Part shown: one piece after another, positions 15,701 through 23,607 of the stretch
How positions within the stretch are numbered: position 1 is the stretch's first letter
Layout: each line of letters begins with the position of its first letter
Source of the DNA: Paenibacillus lutimineralis
GTDB lineage: Bacteria; Bacillota; Bacilli; Paenibacillales; Paenibacillaceae
Length of the DNA: 64,000 nt
NCBI RefSeq assembly: GCF_003991425.1
Contig: NZ_CP034346.1
Span: 4,253,501-4,317,500, forward strand
Direction: 5' to 3'
The notes under the pieces: model-generated
What the model was told of the DNA's origin: nothing
Database searches by the model: none
Seen by the model: only the letters and a program-made list of their open reading frames with translations
Made by a program: the position numbers and the translations under genes

Positions 15701-17872
15701 CTATGATATACTCAAATTAATATTCTCTCTCAGGAGTGCCTTTTCATCCGAGCTTGGACCCACAAGAAGCACATAGTTGGTATCCTCTAGCACCCATCTT
15801 GCTTCTTCTTCATTGTAATACTCCAGTTCTTTCAAAGCGATCGGAACGACAACCTCTTTGCTTTCTCCGGGGATTAGATGAACTCTTGTAAAGCCTTTTA
15901 ATACTTTGATATGCCTTTCCACTTTGGAGTTAGGAACACTGACATAAACTTGCACAACTTCTTCACCAGCAACGTTCCCTGCATTTCTCACTTTAACCCC
16001 TACATTAACGGAATCGCCTTCCTTCTCGACGTTCAGATCGGAATATAAGTAATTCGTATAACTCAATCCGAAACCGAAAGGATAGGCTGGGGTATGCTTT
16101 TCCTTATCCAATTTACGATAGCCATGATAGAAATCGTAGTGCGCTTGGTGAGAAGAACTATCGAAAGGGTGTAAGTGACTTTCATCGGTTGGAATCACGA
16201 ATGGCAGCTTGCCGCTGGGATTTACATCACCGAACAAAATTCGAGCAAGTGCATTACCGCCTTCCATGCCGGCATACCAACTGTACAGGATGGCTGGAAC
16301 TTTAGCTTCCCATTCTTTAGTCATGATCATACTTCCGCAGACCAGAGATACTACCGTATTTTTATTGATCGAACCAATTTCATTAATTACTTGTATTTCT
16401 TCCTGCCTAAGAGATAAATTTTTTCGGTCTCCTCCTGGAGCAAACGATTCGTTAGACGTGTAGGAAGAGGAAGGAGTTTGTTTCATCATCTCTTTGAATG
16501 CTTCACTTTTCTCAAACATTCCTTGTTGCTCGTAACCTTTAGTGATAAAGTCAACGGCGTTTGTGGAATCCGGCATCACATATTCGCCTTCATCGTTATA
16601 ATCGTTACCGACCACAATCACAACAGCATCTACGTCACTTGCTAGTGCTTTGGCCTTCTCCAACTCATTCTCATGACAATGGATAACTTCTACTTCGTCT
16701 TTAAAATAACTTTGAATTCCCTGTAGTGGGCTTACCGAATAAATTGGATTAATTCTGCTGCTACCATGGTCTCCGAGATTTTCTTTTACAGCCAATCTCC
16801 CGACCAATAAAATTTTCTTCATCTCCTTTTTATTAAATGGTAAAACCTGACCTTCATTCTTGATCAGTACCATCGACTTCTCGGCCGCTTCTCTCGCAAG
16901 TTCAGTGTGAGATTTGCAAGCAATTTTTTCTTTTGAATACGTGACCTTATCTGGTGTGCTTTCAAATGCAATAATGGTTCTGATTACACGAAGTGCAGCT
17001 TGATCAATATAGGTTTCGTCGACCTCTCCCGATTCCACCATTTTCAACAAACTCTCATTGTATTGGACTGGCATGGGCATTTCTACGTCCATTCCAGCTT
17101 CAATAGCTTTTTTCCCATCCCTGATCCCGAATATGAAATCGGATGAAGTAAATCCTTCAAACCCCCATTCATCGCGAAGGATCGTTGTTAACAGATATTT
17201 GCTTTCACATGCATGATCTCCCCTGAACTTGTTATACGAGCCCATTAGAGATGCCGCACCTGCATCCACACATTTCTTGAAATGTGGTAAATAAACTTCT
17301 CTAAGCGTGCGTTCCGACAAATTAACATCCACGTAGAATCGAGTATTCTCAATATTATTTACTGCATAATGTTTTACGCATGCCATCACATTATGATCTT
17401 GCACGCTTTCTGTTAGCGCTTTACCCATTTCTCCAAGTAGGAACGGATCTTCCCCGTAGGTCTCTTGGGCTCGGCCCCATGCAGGATGCATCAAGACATT
17501 AATACAGACACCGGCAAAATAGTTGGCACCGCCCGCTCTTGATTCTATACCAAAAACATCGCCGATACGGCGCTCCAATTCGGTATCAAAGGATGCCCCC
17601 CGAGCCATAGAAACCGGGAAACATGTCGATTGGCCCATAACAACACCCCTAGGACCGTCTGTAAAGGAAACGGGGCTAATGCCTAATCTCTCGTTCCCAT
17701 TGGTTTTGATTGGAATTGGATTATACTGGTTCTCATACTGCACCCCGTTTTCAATTGGATCCCAATTTCCATTCAGCAGCCATACCTTTTCCTTTATGGA
17801 CATCTCTTTTAATAAAGCATTTGCTTTCTCATGAATTTGTTGGTCTGTTAACGTTGATTGTTTATTAAACAT
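15701..17872 (-). CDS. Glycoside hydrolase family 3 (beta-glucosidase type)
   Basis: A 723-residue cytoplasmic enzyme with no signal peptide. The N-terminal TIM-barrel domain has the GH3 landmarks VKHYAVNN (about 166-173) and nucleophile Asp245 in FTSSDF. A C-terminal alpha/beta sandwich follows (about 340-560), then a fibronectin III-like domain (about 620-715). The second-domain acid/base is probably in the KNLSLRQEE region near residue 480. GH3 enzymes of this size usually split beta-glucosides or related oligosaccharides. AAGGAG precedes the ATG. It follows a GPH symporter gene by 71 nt, so imported glycosides are its likely substrates. Confidence 0.92.
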   Translation of the reverse strand: MFNKQSTLTDQQIHEKANALLKEMSIKEKVWLLNGNWDPIENGVQYENQYNPIPIKTNGNERLGISPVSFTDGPRGVVMGQSTCFPVSMARGASFDTELERRIGDVFGIESRAGGANYFAGVCINVLMHPAWGRAQETYGEDPFLLGEMGKALTESVQDHNVMACVKHYAVNNIENTRFYVDVNLSERTLREVYLPHFKKCVDAGAASLMGSYNKFRGDHACESKYLLTTILRDEWGFEGFTSSDFIFGIRDGKKAIEAGMDVEMPMPVQYNESLLKMVESGEVDETYIDQAALRVIRTIIAFESTPDKVTYSKEKIACKSHTELAREAAEKSMVLIKNEGQVLPFNKKEMKKILLVGRLAVKENLGDHGSSRINPIYSVSPLQGIQSYFKDEVEVIHCHENELEKAKALASDVDAVVIVVGNDYNDEGEYVMPDSTNAVDFITKGYEQQGMFEKSEAFKEMMKQTPSSSYTSNESFAPGGDRKNLSLRQEEIQVINEIGSINKNTVVSLVCGSMIMTKEWEAKVPAILYSWYAGMEGGNALARILFGDVNPSGKLPFVIPTDESHLHPFDSSSHQAHYDFYHGYRKLDKEKHTPAYPFGFGLSYTNYLYSDLNVEKEGDSVNVGVKVRNAGNVAGEEVVQVYVSVPNSKVERHIKVLKGFTRVHLIPGESKEVVVPIALKELEYYNEEEARWVLEDTNYVLLVGPSSDEKALLRENINLSIS

Positions 17873-17943
17873 GCTTTCTCTCCTTAGTTTTCTTCTTTCA
17901 TGAACAAAGCGGCCAGCGCTTCACCGCTTCTTCTTCATTGGTT

Positions 17944-19287
17944 TTATTCCTGCATTTTTTTAATTTTTTCCAAGTCCGCAAGCACTCGAGGAAACTCTCT
18001 ATCCAGTTTATAGAACAGGAGGATCCCAATCATGCAAAGACATAAAATTATCGGTAGATAGATGAACATAAACTGTATGGAAGCGATTGCCGATTCGTTT
18101 TGTTGAGCTTGACTACCCACGTACCCACCAACCGCAAGGATCCACCCTACCAAGCCAGCACCGATGCCGCTGCCTGCTTTAAGACCGAAACTGCCGCCGC
18201 TATAAATAAGACCCTCATTACGAATACCAGTCTTCCATTCGCCGTAATCAACCGTGTCTGCAAGCATGGCGAATAAGGTAGCAGACAATGGAACGAATCC
18301 GAAGGACTTAATGACGGTGCTGATGATCACGATAGCCAGCGATGTGGGATCGATAATGAGAACGCAGGAACCGATCATGGAAATGACCAGGCCTGCAATG
18401 GATACATTGCGTTTTCCAAACCGCTTAATGAACGGAGCAATAAGGAAAAAACCAATTAGAACCGGAACCATGCCTGCGAGGCCAAGCGTACCTACTAATT
18501 CAGCATCATTTAGTACATTTTGGGCATAGTAAATGCTTACCCCTGCATTTACGCCGCCGTTAATATAAAAAATGACCATAAGCAAAACGAGTTGCTTCCA
18601 ATATTTATTACGGAACAGAGCTTTAAAACCTCTCTTTATATCTACCTCCTTTCGAACGACAGTCGGCTGAACACGCTCTTTCGTGCTCAAGAAACACACC
18701 AAGAACAGGATGACTGCTATGCCGGAAAAGAGGCCATAAGTAGTAGCCCATCCAGTATTTCCACCGCCGAATGTTTTCACTAACGGCATTGTCAGCATAT
18801 TGACAATAATCGTCGCGACGACAGCGAAAAACATACGGAAGATATTCAAAACAGATCGGTCGTAGGGATCCTGCGTTATTCTCGAATTTAACACACCGTA
18901 TGGAACATTAATTCCGGAATAAACAATATTAACAATAAGATAAGTACAATATGCGAATATTAATGAACCTGCCCCTCCCCAACCTGGATTAGTGAAAAGA
19001 AGGAAGCCCGCGATACCAAACGGAAATGCCATCCGTAATAGCCAAGGACGGGCTTTGCCGTAGCGACTCTTCGTCTTTTCGATCATCACCCCCACCCCAA
19101 TATCTACGAACGCATCAAGTACACGAGCAACAAGCAGCAAAGTACCAACCGCAGCAGCCGTCAGACCCACCACATCCGTGTAGAAAAAAGTAAGAAACGT
19201 ACTAGCTCCTGCCCAAATGAAGTTGCTCGCTAAGTCACCGACACCATAGCCAAGCTTTTCTTTGAAACTAATTTTAATCGTTTCCAT
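17944..19287 (-). CDS. GPH-family (MelB-like) glycoside:cation symporter
   Basis: A 447-residue transporter with 12 predicted spans. The N-terminal KLGYGVGDLASNFIWAGAS is typical of glycoside-pentoside-hexuronide symporters, as are DAFVDIGVGVMIEKTKSRYGKARPW after span 2 (D-x5-G cation site and RxGK(A/F)RPW loop) and the later DTVDYGEWKTGIR signature. These import sugars with Na+ or H+. GGGGGGAG precedes the ATG. It leads the operon with the GH3 glucosidase and diverges from an AraC gene. Confidence 0.93.
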   Translation of the reverse strand: METIKISFKEKLGYGVGDLASNFIWAGASTFLTFFYTDVVGLTAAAVGTLLLVARVLDAFVDIGVGVMIEKTKSRYGKARPWLLRMAFPFGIAGFLLFTNPGWGGAGSLIFAYCTYLIVNIVYSGINVPYGVLNSRITQDPYDRSVLNIFRMFFAVVATIIVNMLTMPLVKTFGGGNTGWATTYGLFSGIAVILFLVCFLSTKERVQPTVVRKEVDIKRGFKALFRNKYWKQLVLLMVIFYINGGVNAGVSIYYAQNVLNDAELVGTLGLAGMVPVLIGFFLIAPFIKRFGKRNVSIAGLVISMIGSCVLIIDPTSLAIVIISTVIKSFGFVPLSATLFAMLADTVDYGEWKTGIRNEGLIYSGGSFGLKAGSGIGAGLVGWILAVGGYVGSQAQQNESAIASIQFMFIYLPIILCLCMIGILLFYKLDREFPRVLADLEKIKKMQE

Positions 19288-19324
19288 TGCCTGCTCCCCC
19301 CGAAAATTCGAATGACAAATTGAT

Positions 19325-19338
19325 TGTAAGGGGTTACA
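19325..19338. promoter_or_regulatory. cre-like palindrome in the symporter/AraC divergent region
   Basis: TGTAAGGGGTTACA differs from the CcpA cre consensus TGWAANCGNTNWCA only at the seventh base. The symporter's possible -10 (TACAAT on the minus strand) lies within it, so binding would repress the operon. An AraC or other regulator site cannot be excluded. Confidence 0.45.
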
Positions 19339-19403
19339 GTATTCAATAATAGGATTTTTCCGGTCTAAATTGTACTTATACTAAAAAATAAGGATATGAT
19401 GTC

Positions 19404-20648
19404 ATGGGATTAATGATTCACGAGGATGAACTTCTTTATGTGTGTGAAATGATGCATCATTATGCAAAAATGCCAATTTTCTCTATTGATCTCATTGGAG
19501 GAACTTTAACATCGTTAGTCTCCAATACAATTGAGAATCCTTTACAGGATAAATGGCTAGAGGATATGCTCCAACATTGTACAAAAAAGGATTTTGACTT
19601 CCCTATTACCGTTATTACGCTTAACAATGTCGAATACTATTTATGCATTCGAGCACGGGAGTCGATGATCAATGATCATATTTTGTTCCTTGGTCCTTGT
19701 GTATTTGATAAAATCACGAAGAATGTTATTTACGATTACATGATTAAGAACAAGGTACCTCGGCAGCTTGAAGAAAAACTGAGAAGCTATCTCCTGTCCC
19801 TTCCACTCTATAACAAATGGACTCTCTCTCGATTTGGTCAAATGTTTTATTATTTGTTGATGAGAGAACGAGTAGGACTTACGGACATTCAATATCTCAC
19901 CCCATTCTCCAGCGACACTGAATCAGAGTTACAGCAACAAGTCGCAAATCAGAAAATAGAGGGATTTCTTCATCATGAAAATAAATATGAAAATATTATA
20001 AGACAACTCATTAAAGAAGGCCGTTTAGATGCTCTCGAAAAGTTGATGGCATCCGTGCCTGAACTACAAGGAAGCGGAACCGTCGCCAGAAACAACCCGG
20101 TTCGTAATGAAAAAAACCTCGCCATTGTATGCGTAACTCTTGCAAGCAGAGCTGCTATGGACGGAGGTTTAAATTCAGAAATAGCGTACACGTTAAGTGA
20201 CATGTTCATTCAACAAATTGAGTCCGATACAAATTTTAATACTTTTGTTGAAACGATAAAGAAAGTGTTCAAGGAATATGCCAAACAGGTTATGCTAGCA
20301 AAGGAGCAACGATATTCCAAAGTAGTTATCAAGGTAGAACAATTTATTTACAACAATCTTTATCAAAAATTGAGTGTACAGGAAATTGCAAACAATGTTG
20401 GCCTGAGTGCTGATTATCTTTCCAAACAGTTTAAGAAAGATACCGGAATAACGATTGTTGATTATATACTTCAGGAGAAAATAAAAGAGGCGAAGAACTT
20501 AATAAACTACACTAATTTATCAATTTCGGAAATCTCGAATTACCTTCAATTTTATGATCAAAGTCATTTCATCCGGGTTTTCAAGCGTATTTGCGGCATA
20601 ACTCCTAAACAATATAAGCTTCAAAATTTAAATTTAGATATCGGTTAG
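19404..20648 (+). CDS. AraC-family transcriptional regulator of the GH3/symporter operon
   Basis: A 414-residue regulator. The C-terminal 100 residues are the AraC DNA-binding domain, with two HTHs: LSVQEIANNVGLSADYLSKQF (about 315-335; first part LSVQEIANNVGLSADY) and LSISEISNYLQFYDQSHF followed by RICGITPKQYK. The N-terminal 300 residues are not a cupin I can recognise; they resemble the sensor halves of other Paenibacillus AraC regulators beside glycoside operons. Only weak SD (AAGGAT) precedes the ATG. Its position, divergent from the symporter gene, makes it the likely activator. Confidence 0.85.
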   Translation: MGLMIHEDELLYVCEMMHHYAKMPIFSIDLIGGTLTSLVSNTIENPLQDKWLEDMLQHCTKKDFDFPITVITLNNVEYYLCIRARESMINDHILFLGPCVFDKITKNVIYDYMIKNKVPRQLEEKLRSYLLSLPLYNKWTLSRFGQMFYYLLMRERVGLTDIQYLTPFSSDTESELQQQVANQKIEGFLHHENKYENIIRQLIKEGRLDALEKLMASVPELQGSGTVARNNPVRNEKNLAIVCVTLASRAAMDGGLNSEIAYTLSDMFIQQIESDTNFNTFVETIKKVFKEYAKQVMLAKEQRYSKVVIKVEQFIYNNLYQKLSVQEIANNVGLSADYLSKQFKKDTGITIVDYILQEKIKEAKNLINYTNLSISEISNYLQFYDQSHFIRVFKRICGITPKQYKLQNLNLDIG

Positions 20649-20711
20649 CCATTGCTTCTTAGGGGTCTATCTGAGCATCCTTACCGAGTTGATTGCCTGA
20701 TTGATAAAAAG

Positions 20712-20949
20712 TTGAAATGTGAAATTGGCTGTGCTACAATGCTACTAATTAATCTAGGGAGATGATGAGAATAATGTAATTTCTTGCTTATTTACGAATG
20801 ATAAAACAAAACTGTTTTATTCTTTGTTAAGTAAGAAAGTTACTTACTCTCTTTACTCAAATAAAGCATCCAATCCATTGGGTTAGATTTTAGTATTTGT
20901 TTATTTGAGCTACAAGGAAGGTAACTTTCTTTGTAGCTCTTTTATTTTT
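20712..20949 (+). promoter_or_regulatory. Promoter and antibiotic-type transcription attenuator (leader)
   Basis: TTGAAA (20712-20717) and TACAAT (20735-20740) are 17 bp apart. Downstream lie AGGGAG and a minimal leader ORF (ATG-ATG-AGA-ATA-ATG-TAA, 20762-20779). Then come three competing structures: AGTAAG/CTTACT (20830-20848), CTCAAATAAA/TTTATTTGAG (20857-20866 with 20900-20909), and an intrinsic terminator GAGCTACAAGGAA/TTCTTTGTAGCTC with TTTTATTTTT (about 20907-20949). AAGAAAGTTAC (20833-20843) is the exact complement of GTAACTTTCTT (20921-20931) in the terminator, so it can act as antiterminator. This layout is known for drug-induced attenuators of ABC-F and erm genes. Confidence 0.78.
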
Positions 20950-20992
20950 CTGAGGTTTTAAAGTGATAACATATCTATGAAGGAGAATGATT

Positions 20993-21055
20993 ATGTCTCG
21001 TAAGAATATTACTATAACCCATGTTCAATTCCATGCAAAGACAGATATTTGGTGA
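20993..21055 (+). pseudogene. Truncated start of an ABC-F-like gene (20 codons)
   Basis: Behind the attenuator, AGGAG precedes ATG at 20993 and an ORF of 20 codons that stops at 21053. Its first residues, MSRKNITITHVQFH, look like the opening strand of an ABC ATPase domain of ABC-F ribosome-protection proteins. The likeness fades after about residue 14, where an 11-bp inverted repeat begins. The simplest reading is a resistance gene deleted after its first codons, leaving promoter and attenuator. A genuine short leader peptide is the alternative. Confidence 0.45.
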
Positions 21056-21068
21056 TATTTGCATGGAA
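21029..21068. repeat. Perfect 11-bp inverted repeat
   Basis: TTCCATGCAAA and TTTGCATGGAA flank an 18-nt loop. There is no following T run, so it is not a terminator. It coincides with the point where the ABC-F-like coding sequence ends. Confidence 0.7.
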
Positions 21069-21136
21069 TAACATCATCACCAATCATGCTGGCTTTGCTA
21101 CTTGAGATCCTACATTTATTCAAGGAGTGAATCTAC

Positions 21137-21400
21137 ATGAGGTATATCAACGCTAATGACATTCTCCCAAAAGAATTGGTTGAAAAATTGCAAGATTTTA
21201 TACAAGGTGAATACATCTACATTCCCGCAATTAAAGATCAACATAAAAATTGGGGAGAATTATCCGGTTTTCGTAAAGAGATTGATAGGAGAAATAGTGA
21301 AATAATACAAGCATATAATTCTGGTAATTCGATTCAGGAACTTGCAGAATCTTACTGCCTTTCTGTTTATGCTATCAGAAAAATAATTTATAACAAATAA
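21137..21400 (+). CDS. CD3324-family small helix-turn-helix protein
   Basis: An 87-residue protein of the CD3324 type, widespread and uncharacterised in Bacillota. The N-terminus MRYINANDILPKELVEKLQ and the core YIYIPAIKDQHKNWGELSG are family hallmarks. The C-terminal 30 residues (SIQELAESYCLSVYAIRKII) form a probable HTH resembling Mor/sigma region 4 motifs. AAGGAG precedes the ATG. It is followed by a strong terminator and lies in the AT-rich segment between the orphan attenuator and the L4 paralogue. A DNA-binding role is inferred. Confidence 0.75.
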   Translation: MRYINANDILPKELVEKLQDFIQGEYIYIPAIKDQHKNWGELSGFRKEIDRRNSEIIQAYNSGNSIQELAESYCLSVYAIRKIIYNK

Positions 21401-21437
21401 AAACGCTGAACTGCGATCCTTATTGTGCACAAATTAT

Positions 21438-21475
21438 AAGATGATCCCTGTACTCACACGGGACCATCTTTTTTT
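21438..21475 (+). terminator. Intrinsic terminator of the CD3324-like gene
   Basis: AAGATGATCCC pairs with GGGACCATCTT (one mismatch) and is followed by TTTTT. The 127 nt after it hold no supported gene and should contain the L4 paralogue's promoter, for which I see no convincing hexamers. Confidence 0.85.
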
Positions 21476-21602
21476 GTCCCCTAATGCAGGTTATACCAAA
21501 CATTACAGAGCCGTTTTGTGTATAGTTTATGTGATTTCTATCTGTTACCTTAATTACTAGCAGTTCTTCTAGAATGTAGCAGGACAAACGGAGGTTAATA
21601 TA

Positions 21603-21692
21603 ATGGATGCTATTGTAAATATACAAAGAACATTTAGCAAGTTATCTAATACAATGAAGTTTTTACTATGGATGTGGGTACCGACATCATGA
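21603..21692 (+). CDS. Leader ORF of 29 codons before the L4 paralogue
   Basis: A complete small ORF with an excellent ribosome site (GGAGG, 8 nt before ATG at 21603). It ends 26 nt before the L4 gene. The peptide is hydrophobic at its C-terminal end (MKFLLWMWVPTS), with two Trp codons and a late Pro, the kind of sequence that can stall ribosomes. It is unlike any ribosomal protein start. CCGTTTTG upstream (from 21512) can nearly pair with CAAACGG (21585-21591) next to its SD. A regulatory leader is inferred from position and SD. Confidence 0.5.
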   Translation: MDAIVNIQRTFSKLSNTMKFLLWMWVPTS

Positions 21693-21718
21693 AAGTTTAG
21701 GATCTGGAGGAAAGAATA

Positions 21719-22342
21719 ATGTTAAATGTTAACATTTTTAATATGGATGGTATTAGTGTTGGTGAAATGGAACTTGAAGAATCCATTTTCGGTATTATTC
21801 CCAATGAATCAGTTATGCATGATGCAGTTCTAAATTATCTGGCAAATAATCGCAGCGGAACCCAATCTGCATTAACACGTGGTGAAGTTAGAGGCGGTGG
21901 TAGAAAACCATATAAGCAGAATAAAATTAATAAATCTAGAGCAGGTTCGATTCGTATGCCTCATTGGCGTGGCGGAGGGGTTGTGTTTGCTCCTAAACCT
22001 CGCGACTACAGCTATAGACTCAATAAAAAGGTGAAGAGACTTGCTATAAAATCTGCATTATCTAGCAAAGTACAGAACAAAGAATTCATTGTCGTCGACG
22101 AAATTAAGTTGGAAAACTACAGGACAAAGTCTATAGTAGCTATGCTTAATGCTCTTGGGGCAGAGAAAAAGGTGCTAATTGTTACACCTATAATAAATAA
22201 CTTTGTTTTTAAAAGCGCCAATAACATTCCTGGTGTAGAAACCACTGTGGCGGATTCACTTCATGTATACAACGTTCTGAATTGTGATAAATTAATAATC
22301 GCCAAGGAAGCTGTCAATATGATTACGGAAATGTACTCATAA
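21719..22342 (+). CDS. rplD: Ribosomal protein L4 paralogue outside the S10 operon
   Basis: A 207-residue, full-length homologue of large-subunit protein L4, the normal length. It keeps EVRGGGRKP (about 56-64), GSIRMPHWRGGGVVF and the KKVKRLAIKSALSSKV helix. The extended loop that reaches the peptide exit tunnel is changed: where typical L4 has WRQKGTGRARQGS this protein has YKQNKINKSRAGS, so six residues in a row at the tip (KGTGRA) are replaced. In ordinary L4, changes there give macrolide resistance. No other ribosomal gene is adjacent, so it is an extra copy. GGAGG precedes the ATG, and a leader ORF and its own terminator frame it. A role as a drug-insensitive replacement is inference. 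Confidence 0.92.
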   Translation: MLNVNIFNMDGISVGEMELEESIFGIIPNESVMHDAVLNYLANNRSGTQSALTRGEVRGGGRKPYKQNKINKSRAGSIRMPHWRGGGVVFAPKPRDYSYRLNKKVKRLAIKSALSSKVQNKEFIVVDEIKLENYRTKSIVAMLNALGAEKKVLIVTPIINNFVFKSANNIPGVETTVADSLHVYNVLNCDKLIIAKEAVNMITEMYS

Positions 22343-22349
22343 CATTTTT

Positions 22350-22390
22350 AACCCGCCAAAAGCCTTGTAAAATCAAGACTTTTGCGGGTT
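22350..22390 (+). terminator. Intrinsic terminator of the L4 paralogue
   Basis: AACCCGCCAAAAGCCTTG and CAAGACTTTTGCGGGTT form a long stem with small mismatches, followed by seven T residues. Confidence 0.9.
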
Positions 22391-22408
22391 TTTTTATTCT
22401 TGCCTATA

Positions 22409-22978
22409 TTAATAGTCTAGCAGACGTCCATTATCGTTCCATTGGCCGTACATTTTGTTTTCTTTCGTGTTTGTTATGAATTTGTCTAATCTGCTCCTAA
22501 ATAATTCTGGCTGATTCTTATTGCTTTGTATCGTGTCGATCCGAATTCTTTTATACAGATCAGGAAATGCCATGAAATTCTCATATACTTGCTCATCTGC
22601 TTTTAGCCTTTGCTCTATCACCCTATCTATACTAAAAGAATCTGGAGTCATATCGGGAAGAACCTTTCTTCCCTCCTCCCTCATGAACCCCAACTTTTCG
22701 AGGCGGCGGACACGTTCTTTATTCAATTCAGTCCATGAACTTTTTTTACTTCTAGGGGACAGCCTCTGTGCCAGATCCGTCTCCGATATTTTCTTTTTGA
22801 CTCCGTCAATCCATCCAAAGCATAACGCTTCCTCTACTGCGTCCAAATATAACAACATATTCGGGGTGGACGTCATACTAACCAAGAACCAGCAAGACTT
22901 TTCAATCTTACAATTGTTCTGCAGCCAAATTCTTAAATCTACTCTTGATTTTACTGGAATTAGATCTCCGATTTCCAT
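22409..22978 (-). CDS. YdeI/OmpD-associated-like family protein
   Basis: A 189-residue protein of the YdeI ('bacteriocin-protection') family. It has VEEALCFGWIDGVKKKI (about 48-64) and QRLSPRSKKSSWTELNKERVRRL (about 70-92; core SPRSKKSSWTELNKERV), the two signatures of the family. The biochemical role is unknown. An in-frame TGA just upstream fixes the ATG at 22978; the nearest SD-like sequence (AGGAGT) is 13 nt away. It ends close to the L4 terminator and stands alone. Confidence 0.82.
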   Translation of the reverse strand: MEIGDLIPVKSRVDLRIWLQNNCKIEKSCWFLVSMTSTPNMLLYLDAVEEALCFGWIDGVKKKISETDLAQRLSPRSKKSSWTELNKERVRRLEKLGFMREEGRKVLPDMTPDSFSIDRVIEQRLKADEQVYENFMAFPDLYKRIRIDTIQSNKNQPELFRSRLDKFITNTKENKMYGQWNDNGRLLDY

Positions 22979-23041
22979 AAATCAAATCCATACTCCTGTT
23001 CTGAATTGATTCATATCGCCTATGTGATACACAATATTGAG

Positions 23042-23506
23042 TTACTGTTTGTTGGAAATAACGTTATTTAGAAACTTGTCTGCGTCACTATTAAACTTCC
23101 AGGAAACTCCGAACTTATCGACCAGCATCCCAAAACACGAAGACCAAGGCGTATTGGATAACGGCATGATAACATAACCACCTACAGACAAATTAGAAAA
23201 ATAATTTTCTAGTGCCTGTTTATCATCATTAACGATACTAATCAGTATATTATTGCCTTTAACCAACTCGCCCGTTACACTCTTCATCGAAGGTAGAATA
23301 TCCGACATCATGATTTCCCCGCCTGCAAATTCTACTGAAGACTCCATGATCATATTTAACTCATTTTCCGGTAACGGGTAGTTTGGATCTTGCGGAAAAT
23401 CCTTAAATTTAACTTTTTTTACTTCAATTGCGTTCAAAGCCTCCGAATAAAAATCAATCGCTTGTTCTGCAACCCCATCAAAGTTTAAATAGACAATAGC
23501 TGACAT
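23042..23506 (-). CDS. PhnB-like VOC-superfamily (glyoxalase fold) protein
   Basis: A 154-residue protein taking ATG at 23506, which has AAGGAGG nine bases before it; a longer reading frame to 23560 lacks a ribosome site. Features of the PhnB/3-demethylubiquinone methyltransferase-like VOC group are YLNFDGVAEQAIDFYSEAL at the start, GGEIMMSDILP (about 74-84) and the ending SSCFGMLVDKFGVSWKFN. The function of these single-domain proteins is mostly unknown. It diverges from a WYL regulator across a perfect palindrome. Confidence 0.88.
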   Translation of the reverse strand: MSAIVYLNFDGVAEQAIDFYSEALNAIEVKKVKFKDFPQDPNYPLPENELNMIMESSVEFAGGEIMMSDILPSMKSVTGELVKGNNILISIVNDDKQALENYFSNLSVGGYVIMPLSNTPWSSCFGMLVDKFGVSWKFNSDADKFLNNVISNKQ

Positions 23507-23552
23507 AAAGCAAAACCTCCTTCTTGTTATAAATGTAGTATAATGAATAAGA

Positions 23553-23572
23553 GGTGACATACGTATGTCACC
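23553..23572. promoter_or_regulatory. Perfect 20-bp palindromic operator
   Basis: GGTGACATACGTATGTCACC lies between the VOC gene and the WYL regulator. Perfect symmetry and position make it the likely binding site of the divergent regulator. Confidence 0.75.
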
Positions 23573-23607
23573 ATTTATAAATAAAGTTTAAAAAAGAAGG
23601 AGAACAT

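Noticed and set aside
17900..17930. cre site near the GH3 start (TGAAGCGCTGG)
   Set aside because: It is one base short of the TGWAAN-CG spacing and lies inside the operon, so it does not fit the consensus.
20993..21055. Treating the 20-codon ORF as an intact gene
   Set aside because: It looks like the first strand of an ABC-F ATPase cut short; recorded as a probable remnant, with a leader peptide as the alternative.
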